Source: Desulfotignum sp.
GTDB taxonomy: Bacteria; Desulfobacterota; Desulfobacteria; Desulfobacterales; Desulfobacteraceae
Assembly: GCA_011390615.1 (NCBI GenBank)
Contig: JAABSB010000019.1
Span: 1 to 33,372, forward strand
Reading direction: 5' to 3'
Length of the DNA stretch: 33,372 nucleotides
Shown: one piece after another, positions 23,600-32,702 of the stretch
Position numbering within the stretch: position 1 is the first letter of the stretch
Layout: each line of letters starts with the position of its first letter
Position numbers and translations under genes: made by a program
Notes under the pieces: generated by a model
What the model was told of the DNA's origin: nothing
What the model saw: only the letters and a program-made list of their open reading frames with translations
Database searches by the model: none

Positions 23600-26500
23600 A
23601 TGACAGCGAAACCTTCCTATGAAGAATTGGAAAAACGGGTTCAGGAATTAGAGAAAGCAGAATCTGAACGTATTCTCGCAGAAGATCGCCTGATAAAAAT
23701 ATTCGACAATACACAAGATGCTATTTTTATTCATGATCTGGAGGGAAAAATTCTTGATGTCAACGACAAGATGTGCCGATTATATGGACTGACAAAAGAA
23801 GAAGCACTTGAAGTGACTATTGAAGATGTTTCCAGCTCCAGAATGTCAATGAAAGCGCTACTGGAAAGATGGCAAAAAGTTTTACTTGGTGAAAAATTAT
23901 TGTTCGAGTGGGAAGCCCGTAGACCAAAAGACGAAAGCATATTTAGCGTTGAAGTTTCAATCCAGATGCTCAGGGTTCATGATAAGGACATTATACTTGC
24001 CAATGTTCGCGACATCACCGAGCGTAAGCGGGCGGAAAAAGCCCTGCAGGAGAAAACCAAATTTCTACAAAACATTATTGACACCACCTCTGATCTTGTT
24101 TCCGTAACAGATATGGCAGGCAATTTTAAATTCATCGGTCCTTCCCACAGTATCCTGGGATACGATGCTGATTCACTTGTCGGCAGGAACGTTATGGCAC
24201 TTGTCCACCCTGATGATTACCAGGAAACTGCAACCGCTTTTGCCGATTTCCTGGCCAACAGGGAAGATGGCCGAAAGGTCGAGTACAGGTATCGCAGGGC
24301 TGATGGAGACTATCTCTGGTTTGAGACTGTCGGAAAGTTCATTCTTGATGATGCCGGCAATCCAAAGGAAATCCTGTTCACATCAAGAGATTTTACGGCA
24401 CACAAACAAGCCGAGGGAGAATTGAAACGGATTGAATGGATGCTGTCCAGGAAACAGGTTTCGAACATCGAAGCCCAGACAGAGAATCACGATCAAGGGT
24501 ATGGCGACCTGACCGAATTGAATCAAGATGGCATTATCTTAAAATCCATCGGTCACAAACGTCTGAAAAGCTTTGCCAACGACTACCTGGAATTGCTCGG
24601 AACATCCTCCGCAATCTACGAGGCAAACGGCGACTATGCTTTCGGGATTTTTGCTTCAGGCTGGTGCCGAATGATGGACAGTGCCTCGCGTAAACTTTGC
24701 AACACCCCTGACAATGTTGAAGCGCTCAACTCCGGTCGGTGGCTGTGCCATGAATCCTGCTGGGCTGACTGCTCCAAAGCGGCCATTGCCAAACGCACGC
24801 CGGTGGACATCGCATGCAGTGGCGGCATTCGATTGTACGCCGTGCCCATTTTTGCCGGCGGGAATGTGATTGGGGCCATCAACTTCGGGTACGGAGATCC
24901 GCCGAAAGAGCCTGAAAAACTCAAGATGCTGGCTGATGTCTACCATCTCAGCCATGACGACCTTATCCAAGAGGCCAAGGCGTATGATTCCCGCCCTCCC
25001 TATATTATTGAGATGGCAAAAAACCGTCTCAACAGCACAGCCAAGCTTATCGGTGCAATGGTTGAAACAACCCAGGCCATGGAGGCCCTGCGGGAAAGTG
25101 AAAATCAGATCAGCAGTATCTTCAGGAGTGCCCCCGTGGGTATTGGATCGGTTGTCAACCGGGTGCTGATAAAAGTCAACAACCGCCTGTGCGGGATGAC
25201 GGGATATGATGAAACTGATCTGATCGGACACAGTTCCCGGATGCTGTATCCCAGTGATGAAGATTTTGCATTTGTGGGCCGGGAAAAATATGCCCAGATA
25301 GCTGATCACGGCACGGGCATGGTGGAAACCCGCTGGCAGAAAAAAGACGGCACCATCATGGATGTCCTTCTCAGCTCTACTCCAGTGGATTTGCAGGACC
25401 ATTCAAGAGGGGTGACCTTCACAGCCCTGGACATAACAGAGCGCAAACAGGCTGAAAAAGATTTGAATCTGGCACAGGAAAAAATACTGACGATTCTGGA
25501 CAGTATTGATTCTACCGTTTATGTGGCAGACATGGACACCTGTGAAATCCTGTTCATGAACAAAAGGATGATAACCGATTTCGGCGGGGATAAAACCGGG
25601 GATATCTGCTACAGTGTTTTCAGGAAAAATTCAAAACCCTGTACATGCTGTACAAATGATCAGCTGGTCGACAAACACGGGAATCCGGCAGGTGTCCGTA
25701 TCTGGAATGACAAAAACCCTGTCACAGGCAGGTATTATATCAATTACGACCGGGCCATTGAATGGACTGACGGCCGCCTGGTCCGGATGCAGATCGCCAC
25801 AGATATTACCGATCTGAAAAAAATGGAGACCCAGCTCCTCCAGGCCCAGAAAATGGAATCGGTGGGGCGTCTGGCCGGCGGTGTGGCCCATGATTTCAAC
25901 AACATGCTCGGGGTGATTCTGGGACATACGGAACTGGCATTGTTGCAGGCAGATGAAAATCATGATCTGTATGCCGACCTGATAGAAATTCAAACCGCAG
26001 CGACGCGTTCGGCTGATATCACAAAACAGCTGCTGGCTTTTGCAAGAAAACAGACCATTTCCCCCAGACAACTGGATTTGAACGATACTGTGGAAAGTAT
26101 GCTCAATATGCTGCGCCGGCTCATCGGAGAAAACCTCGATCTGGTATGGCAGGCAGCCGCCCACATATGGCCCGTGAAAATGGACCCATCCCAGATTGAC
26201 CAGATCCTTGCCAATCTCTGCATCAACGCAAGAGATGCCATTTCCGGGGTGGGCAAACTCACCATAGAAACCGGAATCAAAACATTTGATGAAGCATACT
26301 GCAGCGAAAACCCGGGCTTTATCCCCGGCGATTTTGTCTTGCTTGCGGTCAGTGACAACGGCTGCGGCATGGATAAGGATACCCTGGACAATCTTTTCGA
26401 GCCGTTTTTCACCACCAAGGAGGTGGGCAAAGGCACCGGCCTGGGGCTTGCCACCGTCTATGGCATCGTCAAACAGAACAATGGTTTCATTAATGTATAC

Positions 26501-26992
26501 AGCGAACCCGGCCAGGGTTCTATTTTCAAAATTTACCTGCCCCGGTTAGTTGCCGATGAAGACACTGACAAGGCCATCCCTGATAATAAAGCCGTCGCCG
26601 GCGGCTCTGAAATTATCCTGCTGGTGGAAGATGAACCTTCTATCCTCAGGATAACCCGGATGATGCTCGAAAAGAAAGGCTATAGCGTGCTGTCCGCAGC
26701 CACGCCGGCAGAGGCCTTGAAAAAGGCAAAAAACCATTCCGGCGCCATTGATCTTCTTGTTACCGACGTGGTCATGCCGGAGATGAACGGCCGGAATCTG
26801 GCCGGACAAATCACTGATCTTTATCCGGACATCCGGCTTTTGTTCATGTCCGGCTATACTGCCAACGTCATTGCCCATCAGGGTATTCTGGATGACGGGG
26901 TGGCATTCATCCAGAAGCCTTTTTCAATGGCGGATCTGACAGAAAAGGTGCGAAAAGTTTTGGATACATCTTCGGACAAATATCAGGGATAA
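23600..26992 (+). CDS. Cytoplasmic PAS/PocR hybrid histidine kinase with receiver domain
   Basis: An 1130-residue hybrid sensor kinase without membrane segments. An N-terminal coiled coil (1-30) is followed by PAS1 (about 25-140, ending [14 protein letters not shown]) and PAS2 (150-270). A PocR-type sensor follows (about 310-455), with cysteines in WCRMMD, RKLCN, WLCHESC, ADC and DIACSGG. Then come PAS3 (500-618), PAS4 (625-740) with the cluster PCTCCTN, a HisKA domain with the phosphoacceptor His764 ([11 protein letters not shown]), and an HATPase with Asn876, DNGCGM (919-924) and GKGTGLGL (943-950). The receiver has Asp1056 and Lys1106. PocR domains bind small ligands such as propanediol or hydrocarbon derivatives; the ligand here is unknown. 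No response regulator gene adjoins. AAGGG lies 11 bases before the ATG. Confidence 0.93.
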   Translation: MTAKPSYEELEKRVQELEKAESERILAEDRLIKIFDNTQDAIFIHDLEGKILDVNDKMCRLYGLTKEEALEVTIEDVSSSRMSMKALLERWQKVLLGEKLLFEWEARRPKDESIFSVEVSIQMLRVHDKDIILANVRDITERKRAEKALQEKTKFLQNIIDTTSDLVSVTDMAGNFKFIGPSHSILGYDADSLVGRNVMALVHPDDYQETATAFADFLANREDGRKVEYRYRRADGDYLWFETVGKFILDDAGNPKEILFTSRDFTAHKQAEGELKRIEWMLSRKQVSNIEAQTENHDQGYGDLTELNQDGIILKSIGHKRLKSFANDYLELLGTSSAIYEANGDYAFGIFASGWCRMMDSASRKLCNTPDNVEALNSGRWLCHESCWADCSKAAIAKRTPVDIACSGGIRLYAVPIFAGGNVIGAINFGYGDPPKEPEKLKMLADVYHLSHDDLIQEAKAYDSRPPYIIEMAKNRLNSTAKLIGAMVETTQAMEALRESENQISSIFRSAPVGIGSVVNRVLIKVNNRLCGMTGYDETDLIGHSSRMLYPSDEDFAFVGREKYAQIADHGTGMVETRWQKKDGTIMDVLLSSTPVDLQDHSRGVTFTALDITERKQAEKDLNLAQEKILTILDSIDSTVYVADMDTCEILFMNKRMITDFGGDKTGDICYSVFRKNSKPCTCCTNDQLVDKHGNPAGVRIWNDKNPVTGRYYINYDRAIEWTDGRLVRMQIATDITDLKKMETQLLQAQKMESVGRLAGGVAHDFNNMLGVILGHTELALLQADENHDLYADLIEIQTAATRSADITKQLLAFARKQTISPRQLDLNDTVESMLNMLRRLIGENLDLVWQAAAHIWPVKMDPSQIDQILANLCINARDAISGVGKLTIETGIKTFDEAYCSENPGFIPGDFVLLAVSDNGCGMDKDTLDNLFEPFFTTKEVGKGTGLGLATVYGIVKQNNGFINVYSEPGQGSIFKIYLPRLVADEDTDKAIPDNKAVAGGSEIILLVEDEPSILRITRMMLEKKGYSVLSAATPAEALKKAKNHSGAIDLLVTDVVMPEMNGRNLAGQITDLYPDIRLLFMSGYTANVIAHQGILDDGVAFIQKPFSMADLTEKVRKVLDTSSDKYQG

Positions 26993-27136
26993 GCATATGG
27001 TTTATTATTATCCGGCAGGTTTGTCATACAGTCGCAAAAACCGGCCGGCGTCAGACCAAAGGTGAATTCAAGTGTTTAACCGATCTGATATTTCCAGCAT
27101 GGTTTCAGCTGTCTTGACAATGGGGTCCACTATAAC

Positions 27137-28321
27137 ATGACACCGTTACCGAACCAGACAAGCAGTAATTTTCCCTATCTGACCGTGGTTTTTCTGACCG
27201 CCATCTTTTTTCTGAATTTTATCATCCGCATCATCATCTCCCCGCTCATGCCCACTATCCTGGAGGATATGGGCCTGACCCCTGACCAGGCCGGGTCATT
27301 TTTTCTGGTATCCGCATCCGGGTACTGCGTAGCCCTGCTGTGCTCCGGGTTTGTGTCGTCACGGTTCCTGCATGTCAAAACCATCGTGTTTTCCGCCATT
27401 GCCACCGGCCTGATGATGTTGCTGACCGGGCTGACCCACGATCTGGCCCTCATGCGGTGGACTGTTTTTGCCGCAGGCATGGCTGCCGGGCTGTATCTGC
27501 CGTCAGGCATTGCCATCCTCACCACCACTGTTGCTGAAAAAAACTGGGGAAAAGCCATGGGGATCCACGAGCTGGCCCCCAACGTGAGTTTTCTGCTGGC
27601 CCCGGTACTTTGCGAGGCCCTGCTGTTGTGGATGACCTGGCGTCAGGTATTGTTTTGTGTGGGGGCCGCCTCCATCTTGATGGGTTTGTCATTTCTGCGG
27701 TTTTCCCGGATCCGGGATTTTGCCGGAAAAGCCCCGAATTTCAAAGCGTTTGCTCCTCTTGCCGCCACCCCGTCTTTTTGGGGCATGATGCTGCTGTTCA
27801 GCCTGGGGGTGTCCGGAACCTTGGGGATCTACGCCATGCTGCCGCTATTTTTAGTAAACGCCCACGGCATGGCCCAGGCCCAGGCCAATACCCTGATAAC
27901 CCTGTCCCGGTTGGCCACGCTGCCCATGCCCCTGGTGATCGGTTGGATTTCCGACCGGTTCGGCCTGAAACCGGTGCTGGCCACCGTGCTGGCAGTGAAT
28001 GGTATTTTGGTGTTCGGCATCGGTGTGTCAAACGGGTTTCTTCTACAGGTATGGGTGTTCTGTCAGCCCGTGGTGGCGGTGTGCTTTTTTCCGCCCGCAT
28101 TTGCTGCATTGTCCCATATCGGCTCTGAGGAGATGCGCAGCGTGGCGGTCTCATTTACCATACCGGCGGCCTTTCTGGCGGGCGGCGGTTTGGTGCCCAG
28201 TCTCATTGGTATTCTGGGGGACAAGGGATGGTTCGCTGCCGGGTTTATGGCGGCCGGGGTCATGGTTCTGGCAGGGGCGGCAGTTCCCTTTTTTCTGACC
28301 TTTCACAAACCGGAAAACTGA
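27137..28321 (+). CDS. MFS transporter
   Basis: Major facilitator superfamily carrier of 394 residues with about twelve transmembrane helices. The first helix region reads FPYLTVVFLTAIFFLNFIIR and is followed by SPLMPTILEDMGLTPDQAGSF, an MFS opening typical of anion or organic-acid carriers. A loop with WISDRFGLKPVL holds the repeated GxxxDRxGRR-like motif of the second half. The start ATG at 27137 has no clear ribosome binding site; the frame shows no better start. It lies 144 bases after the kinase stop. The substrate is not predictable. It stands before the flavoredoxin and a second, unrelated MFS gene, so the three may form a functional group. Confidence 0.85.
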   Translation: MTPLPNQTSSNFPYLTVVFLTAIFFLNFIIRIIISPLMPTILEDMGLTPDQAGSFFLVSASGYCVALLCSGFVSSRFLHVKTIVFSAIATGLMMLLTGLTHDLALMRWTVFAAGMAAGLYLPSGIAILTTTVAEKNWGKAMGIHELAPNVSFLLAPVLCEALLLWMTWRQVLFCVGAASILMGLSFLRFSRIRDFAGKAPNFKAFAPLAATPSFWGMMLLFSLGVSGTLGIYAMLPLFLVNAHGMAQAQANTLITLSRLATLPMPLVIGWISDRFGLKPVLATVLAVNGILVFGIGVSNGFLLQVWVFCQPVVAVCFFPPAFAALSHIGSEEMRSVAVSFTIPAAFLAGGGLVPSLIGILGDKGWFAAGFMAAGVMVLAGAAVPFFLTFHKPEN

Positions 28322-28365
28322 ATCCGAAAAAACACCCGAGCCGGCATACCCTGAAAACCAATGGG

Positions 28366-28436
28366 ATCAGGTTCCTGTTGCGTAAAATTTTCCAAAGGCT
28401 TTTGATAAAGGATACCATTACGATGCAAAACCTGAT
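28366..28436 (+). promoter_or_regulatory. Long-range inverted repeat in the leader of the flavoredoxin gene
   Basis: ATCAGGTT (28366-28373) and AACCTGAT (28429-28436) are exact complements, and TTGC (28378-28381) pairs with GCAA (28425-28428) further in, leaving a four-base bulge. The remaining 43-base loop is AT-rich. It ends 45 bases before the flavoredoxin ATG. It could be a structured leader; the FMN-riboswitch consensus is absent. Confidence 0.35.
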
Positions 28437-28481
28437 AATGTTTACGGATATCATTTGACCCATTGAAAAAGGAAGGTACAT

Positions 28482-29051
28482 ATGAAAAAATCCATTGGTG
28501 CAAAAACTATCCTGTATCCGGCACCTGTGCTGATTGTGGGAATTTATGACAAAGATGGCAGGCCCAATGCCATGACCGCTGCATGGGGTGGCATCTGCTG
28601 TTCCAGCCCGCCGTGTGTCACGGTTTCCCTGAGAAAAGTGACCTACAGTTACAAGTGTATCGTTGACAGCGGTGCCTACACGCTGAACATCCCTTCAGAA
28701 AATTATGTTGCGGCAGCGGATTATCTGGGCATGGCATCCGGGAAAAATGCGGATAAGTTTAAAACCGCCGGACTGACACCGGTGAAAAGCGACCATGTCA
28801 ATGCCCCCTATGTCAAAGAATTCCCGCTGGTTCTGGAATGTAAACTAATACACACGCTGGAGATAGGGCTGCATACCCAGTTTGTTGGTGAAATACTGGA
28901 TATTAAAGCAGAGGAATCCATTCTGGCAGAGAACGGACTGCCTGCCATCGAGAAAATGAAACCGATTATTTATGCCACCGCTGAAAAGGCGTATTTCAGT
29001 GTCGGCAACAAAATCGGGGATGCCTTCTCCATTGGAAAGGGCTTGAAATAA
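28482..29051 (+). CDS. flr: Flavoredoxin-like FMN-binding protein
   Basis: A 189-residue split-barrel flavoprotein of the flavin-reductase-like (DIM6/NTAB) family, very close in outline to flavoredoxin of Desulfovibrio gigas, an FMN protein linked to electron transfer in sulfur metabolism. MKKSIGAKTILYPAPVLIVG, MTAAWGGICCSSPPCVTVSL, YTLNIPSENYVAAADYLG and LIHTLEIGLHTQFVGEILD are the recognisable blocks; the AAWGG segment contacts FMN. Cytoplasmic, no signal peptide. AAAGGAAGG precedes the ATG. The adjacent DsrE-family gene downstream (beyond a carrier) supports a sulfur-metabolism setting. Alternatives within the family are NADPH-dependent flavin reductases. Confidence 0.9.
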   Translation: MKKSIGAKTILYPAPVLIVGIYDKDGRPNAMTAAWGGICCSSPPCVTVSLRKVTYSYKCIVDSGAYTLNIPSENYVAAADYLGMASGKNADKFKTAGLTPVKSDHVNAPYVKEFPLVLECKLIHTLEIGLHTQFVGEILDIKAEESILAENGLPAIEKMKPIIYATAEKAYFSVGNKIGDAFSIGKGLK

Positions 29052-29070
29052 CTGAAGGAAATTTTTTTAT

Positions 29071-30387
29071 ATGAAACAGCACGCTGTCAATAGTTCCAAT
29101 CCAACGAATTTCCGGTTTGAGCTGGCCAGGTGGTCCATATTCGCCATTCTCATCCTCACCTATATTCTGGTGTATTTTCACCGCATGGCGCCGGGGGTGG
29201 TGTCGGAATTTCTCATGGCTGATTTCGGCATCAGCGGCGCACGTTTAGGGTCTCTGGCCGCCATCTATTTTGCCGTGTATGCCGTGATGCAGATACCGTC
29301 CGGCGTGATCGCCGACACCTTGGGGACACGGACATCCATCATCTTCGGGAACCTGGTGGCCGGCACCGGCTCTATTGTTTTCGGCCTGGCCCCCGGATTT
29401 GAAATGGCGCTTGCCGGTCGTTTTCTGGTGGGGCTCGGGGTGTCTGTGGTGTTCATTTCCATCATGAAAAACAACGCAGTGTGGTTCCATGAAAAGGTGT
29501 TCGGCATCATGAGCGGGCTCACCCTTTTTTTTGGCAATCTGGGGGCTGTCCTGGCGGCCGGCCCCCTGTCCCAGGTGTTGACGGTTTTTCAGTGGCGCAC
29601 GGTTTTCACAGGGATCGGAGGCCTTTCTCTGTGCCTGGCACTGGCCGGATTTTTAGTGGTCAGAAACAAACCGCAGGATATGGGATTTGATCCGCCCAAC
29701 ACCTATGCCGACCACTTTGAAATTCACAACAGCCACTGGGTGACCAATCTGAAAAGTGTGGCCATGACCCTGCGGGTCTGGCCCGGATTCTGGGTCCAGC
29801 TGGGAATGATCGGCAGCAGCTATTCCTTTATGGGGCTCTGGGGGATCCGCTATATGCAGGATGTCCATCTTATGAACCGGGCCGGAGCCGCCAATCTCAT
29901 AACAGCCCAGCTGCTCAGTTTTGCCCTGGGCGCCCTGTTCTGGGGATGGATCTCCGACAGAATTGGTAAAAGAAAGCCGTTTCTGGTTTCAGCTGCGGCC
30001 GCGTATCTGCTGTCCTGGCTCATGCTGATGTACCTGCCGTGGACCCCCGGGATTACCGGGTATATCATTTTTATCTTTATGGGATTTGCCGCATCCGGGT
30101 TTGTTATCACCTTTGCCGCAGCCAAGGAGATTGTCCATCCCCACCTGTCCGGCATGGGGGTCAGCGTTGTCAACACCGGCTGCTTCATCGGCACGGCCCT
30201 GGCCCAGCCCCTGGTAGGCTACATTGCAGACCTGACCTGGGACGGCACCATGGCGGCCGGCGTCCGGATTTACAGTGCCGCCGACTATCAGAACGGCTTC
30301 ATCGCCATGGTCCTGTTTTCCATTCTGGCCCTGGCAGCCGCATTCAGGGTCAGGGAAACCTATTGCCGCAACAGTTTTAAAGAATGA
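29071..30387 (+). CDS. MFS transporter (organic anion/phosphate-ester type)
   Basis: MFS carrier of 438 residues with about twelve helices, distinct from the one at 27137. The first half has VYFHRMAPGVVSEFLMADFG and AVMQIPSGVIADTLGTRTSI, the latter being the motif A loop GxxADxxGxR of the anion:cation symporter/GlpT-like subgroup. The second half has FWGWISDRIGKRKPFLVSA. Usual substrates of this subgroup are carboxylates or phosphate esters. It starts 20 bases after the flavoredoxin stop, so the two are probably co-transcribed; GAAGGAA lies at normal distance before the ATG. No binding protein is nearby. Confidence 0.9.
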   Translation: MKQHAVNSSNPTNFRFELARWSIFAILILTYILVYFHRMAPGVVSEFLMADFGISGARLGSLAAIYFAVYAVMQIPSGVIADTLGTRTSIIFGNLVAGTGSIVFGLAPGFEMALAGRFLVGLGVSVVFISIMKNNAVWFHEKVFGIMSGLTLFFGNLGAVLAAGPLSQVLTVFQWRTVFTGIGGLSLCLALAGFLVVRNKPQDMGFDPPNTYADHFEIHNSHWVTNLKSVAMTLRVWPGFWVQLGMIGSSYSFMGLWGIRYMQDVHLMNRAGAANLITAQLLSFALGALFWGWISDRIGKRKPFLVSAAAAYLLSWLMLMYLPWTPGITGYIIFIFMGFAASGFVITFAAAKEIVHPHLSGMGVSVVNTGCFIGTALAQPLVGYIADLTWDGTMAAGVRIYSAADYQNGFIAMVLFSILALAAAFRVRETYCRNSFKE

Positions 30388-30425
30388 AAATTCTGGTTGA
30401 CCACATGCCAGAAATAAGAGAAGCT

Positions 30426-30460
30426 TTTTGCAGGGTGACATGAACCGCCATCCTGCAAAA
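30426..30460 (+). terminator. Hairpin between the MFS and DsrE-like genes
   Basis: TTTTGCAGG (30426-30434) and CCTGCAAAA (30452-30460) are exact complements with a 17-base loop, located 40 bases after the MFS stop. There is no following T-run, so termination is uncertain; it may be a processing or stability element ahead of the DsrE-like gene. Confidence 0.35.
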
Positions 30461-30500
30461 GGGTATCCCGGTTTATTAATCTTTATACAAGGAGCAGAAC

Positions 30501-30860
30501 ATGACTAACAACGTTGTCATTGCACTATCCTGCGGCACCAACGATACCAACCGCGCCACCCGGGCCATCCACCTGGCCACCATCGCCCACAAGGAGGGAA
30601 AGAACACCAGCCTGTTTTTACTGGATGAAGGGGTGTATCTGGCCAAACAGGGCATCATCACCCATGTCAGGGCCGCCACCGGGGATGTGGCAGATGACCT
30701 TCTGGTTTATCTTCAGGCCCATGAGGTCCCGATCCTGGTGTGCACCCCCTGTGCCGCTGCCCGGCAGATCAAGGAAGCGGATCTGATCGAAGGGGCCCGC
30801 ATGGCCTCGGCTGCGGAATTCATCAACATGTCCTGTGATGCGGCGGTGATCAGCTTATAA
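30501..30860 (+). CDS. DsrE-family protein (DsrE/F-like, sulfur relay)
   Basis: A 119-residue single-domain protein of the DsrE/DsrF/TusD superfamily, cytoplasmic. The opening NVVIALSCGTNDTNRATRAI, the middle GKNTSLFLLDEGVYLAK and VPILVCTPCAAARQI match the fold: three strands with a Cys loop. Cys in VCTPC is the position that receives sulfur in TusD/DsrE; here two cysteines are present. FINMSCDAAVISL ends the protein. AAGGAG precedes the ATG. In sulfate reducers, members of this family relay sulfane sulfur or sit in signalling roles; the partner is unknown. The next genes are on the other strand. Confidence 0.85.
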   Translation: MTNNVVIALSCGTNDTNRATRAIHLATIAHKEGKNTSLFLLDEGVYLAKQGIITHVRAATGDVADDLLVYLQAHEVPILVCTPCAAARQIKEADLIEGARMASAAEFINMSCDAAVISL

Positions 30861-30961
30861 AACACCGGCCGGCATGCTGATATGGAACCCCGGCTGGGTC
30901 TTCCGGCGGCCGCAGTATCTTTCGGTCCGGAGCATTTCTGAAACACGGCCGGAGCTGACTT

Positions 30962-31864
30962 TCACAATGGTTTTGCCGGCACCGGTTCATGTCTTGATCC
31001 CAGGCTGTTCAAAAGAATCGCCCCTGAGACAATACAGCCGCCGACAACCGTCAGCATGCTGGGCACTTCATTGATGCCGAAGACGGGCAGATAGACCCAG
31101 ATGACCCCGCCGACAACCTCGAAAAGGGACAGCAAGTTCAGTTCCGCTGCCGGGAAATATCCGGCACCCAGGGAGAACAGAATCAACCCGACACCCACCA
31201 GGGACCCGTGAACCATGCTCAGCAGAATGTTCCGGCCGGGCATCATCATGGAGTCGCCTTGAACCTGCATGACAGCGGCGGTAATGACTGCACACAGGAT
31301 ACCGGCCAACGCGACGGTGGCAAACTGGGGGGTTTCCTTGCGCATCCGCAAAGAGATCGAAAAAGTGGCAAACCCGCAGGCTGAAGCAAATCCGGTAACT
31401 ATTCCCAGCAGACTGCCCGCTTCCAGCCCTTCAATCACCATCACTCCGATTCCGATAAAAGCGATGCCCATGGAAACCCAGGTAATGGGGCGAAGTGTTT
31501 CCTTAAGAATGACAATCCCCATGAATGCGGCAATAAAAGGGATAGTTGAAAACAGAAACAAGGTATTGGCGGCCGTGGTCAACGTGATGGACCAGATAAA
31601 AAAAATAAACGCACCCACCAGGCCCAGTGCACCGACAATCCCGGAAAGCCCGATTTTCTGAAAATTTTGGACAAACCGGTGCCGGTCTCTGACCATCAGA
31701 TAGATGCATAAAATGGCTGCCACGGTCAGGCCCCTGAAAAACAGATACTGCCAGCGGAAGTCCCGGGGATCCACCATGTACCGGATGGTCAGCGCGCCGA
31801 ATGACCACAGGGTCCCTGCGGTCAACACCGCGGCCAATGCTTTTGAATGACCCATTGCTGCCAT
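30962..31864 (-). CDS. DMT-family (EamA) transporter
   Basis: Drug/metabolite carrier of 300 residues with ten predicted helices and two EamA repeats. The start at 31864 has AAAGGAA at proper spacing; 38 further codons are open without a site. The first repeat runs from AVLTAGTLWSFGALTIRYM through ILKETLRPITWVSMGIAFIGIGVM. The second ends with the conserved GYFPAAELNLLSLFEVVGGVIWVYL and the GGCIVSGAILLNSL last helix. Substrates of such carriers are small metabolites or amino acids; nothing identifies this one. The gene follows a stub and a small hypothetical gene on the same strand. Confidence 0.88.
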   Translation of the reverse strand: MAAMGHSKALAAVLTAGTLWSFGALTIRYMVDPRDFRWQYLFFRGLTVAAILCIYLMVRDRHRFVQNFQKIGLSGIVGALGLVGAFIFFIWSITLTTAANTLFLFSTIPFIAAFMGIVILKETLRPITWVSMGIAFIGIGVMVIEGLEAGSLLGIVTGFASACGFATFSISLRMRKETPQFATVALAGILCAVITAAVMQVQGDSMMMPGRNILLSMVHGSLVGVGLILFSLGAGYFPAAELNLLSLFEVVGGVIWVYLPVFGINEVPSMLTVVGGCIVSGAILLNSLGSRHEPVPAKPL

Positions 31865-31978
31865 TTCTGTTCCTTTCCATTCCCCTTCAGGGGGGGGTTG
31901 TTTCCTGTCGGTCGATGATTCACCACGTATTTTCGCAAAAACTGACAACGGGCATATTAGGCGATCCATTCCAATCAC

Positions 31979-32080
31979 TCAAGGATAATTATTATGAAAA
32001 TCTCTTGCTGTCATGGGCTCAGCTTCCAGGCAGCGGATGATCTGTTCTCTGGTTGTCAGTTTTTTATCAACGACATCCAT
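31979..32080 (-). pseudogene. N-terminal stub of a winged-helix-type regulator (possible)
   Basis: A 33-residue frame starting MDVVDKKLTTREQIIRCL and continuing EAEPMTARD before ending FHNNYP. The first 28 residues resemble helix 1 and the start of the helix-turn-helix of small winged-helix regulators (T-x-R-E-x-I-x-x-L...P-x-T-x-R-D). The frame stops before the recognition helix, and neither other downstream frame continues the domain, so it looks truncated rather than frameshifted. It starts four bases after the stop of the 74-aa gene. The family assignment is tentative because the fragment is so short. Confidence 0.35.
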
Positions 32081-32084
32081 CTGC

Positions 32085-32309
32085 TCACTGCTCCCGCCCA
32101 TGATCCGACAATCCCTCCAGTTTATCCAACCACCCGGCTATGTCAGCGGTCCCGCTGCGGATCTCCTGGATGGCATCAGGCCGGGATTTCTGTCCGGCAA
32201 CATGGCTGCTCCAACAAATGACCATTTCAGTCAGCCTGTTCATCATTTGTTCCTGGATGGGTTTCTCATCGTCAGGACGGGATGTGTCATTTTTTCTGAT
32301 TGTGTTCAT
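32085..32309 (-). CDS. Small hypothetical protein (74 residues)
   Basis: A 74-residue charged, mostly helical protein I do not recognise. The start at 32309 has AAGGTG five to eight bases upstream; the frame is open 17 codons further. It begins MNTIRKNDTSRPDDEKPI, then QEQMMNRLTEMVICWSSHV, and ends with an amphipathic stretch GWLDKLEGLSDHGREQ. No signal peptide or metal motif is seen. It precedes the regulator stub and the DMT carrier on the same strand. Moderately likely to be real, given its ribosome binding site and the coupled stub. Confidence 0.45.
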   Translation of the reverse strand: MNTIRKNDTSRPDDEKPIQEQMMNRLTEMVICWSSHVAGQKSRPDAIQEIRSGTADIAGWLDKLEGLSDHGREQ

Positions 32310-32467
32310 AACATCACCTTCTTTTCTGCCGGTTCCAGAGACAATATATTCATTTCCCATCTGGACAAGGCGTTTATATATTTTGTAACAGACAAGCAGA
32401 AAAAAATACAGGTTATGAACAGAATTTCATAAAAACTGCTTCGGAGGTTGCATGGAATTATTTTTAC

Positions 32468-32514
32468 CTGGGCATTGGCCCAGTACTTTTCAACGTGAAA
32501 GGCCATTTTTTTTT
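32468..32514 (+). terminator. Tandem hairpins ending in a T-run (orphan terminator)
   Basis: CTGGGC-ATTG-GCCCAG at 32468-32483 is followed by CTTTTCA-ACG-TGAAAGG at 32486-32502 and TTTTTTTTT at 32506-32514. On the plus strand this is a normal Rho-independent terminator, yet no plus-strand protein gene lies upstream. It may end a small RNA or an antisense transcript. Confidence 0.5.
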
Positions 32515-32624
32515 AGCTTGCCATCCATCATGGAAAACAGAAGATTCAAAAGATATGGACAATTATTGCTGGTCAGAAGCCGTCCGGAATGCCTGTCAAT
32601 ATTGAATTTTTATTGTCTCCATTG

Positions 32625-32652
32625 TTGACTTTTTGGGCATCAAACTGATACT
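32625..32652 (+). promoter_or_regulatory. Candidate promoter for the HDOD gene
   Basis: TTGACT (32625-32630) and GATACT (32647-32652) are separated by 16 bases, with the HDOD start about 50 bases downstream. The -35 is good and the -10 moderate. Confidence 0.4.
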
Positions 32653-32702
32653 GAATACAGGTAACCACGAATCATGCAAACAACCTGAGAGCACGGTATT
32701 TG

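Larger units (their letters stand above)
32310..32702. other. Divergent intergenic region with tandem hairpins and an HDOD promoter
   Basis: No credible gene. It contains a small GC hairpin at 32468-32483, an intrinsic-terminator-like hairpin with nine T residues at 32486-32514, and a promoter candidate for the HDOD gene at 32625-32652. The rest is AT-rich without recognised features. Confidence 0.6.

Noticed and set aside
23280-23603. Plus-strand frame of 107 codons before the hybrid kinase
   Set aside because: No ribosome binding site, no recognisable domain, AT-rich non-gene-like codon use, and it overlaps the kinase start.
27114-27137. TTGACA followed by TATAAC just before the MFS start
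   Set aside because: The spacing is only 11 bases and the -10 would abut the ATG, so it cannot be a normal promoter for this start.
28322-28481. Possible FMN riboswitch before the flavoredoxin gene
   Set aside because: The long inverted repeat lacks the conserved FMN aptamer core; listed only as an unexplained structure.
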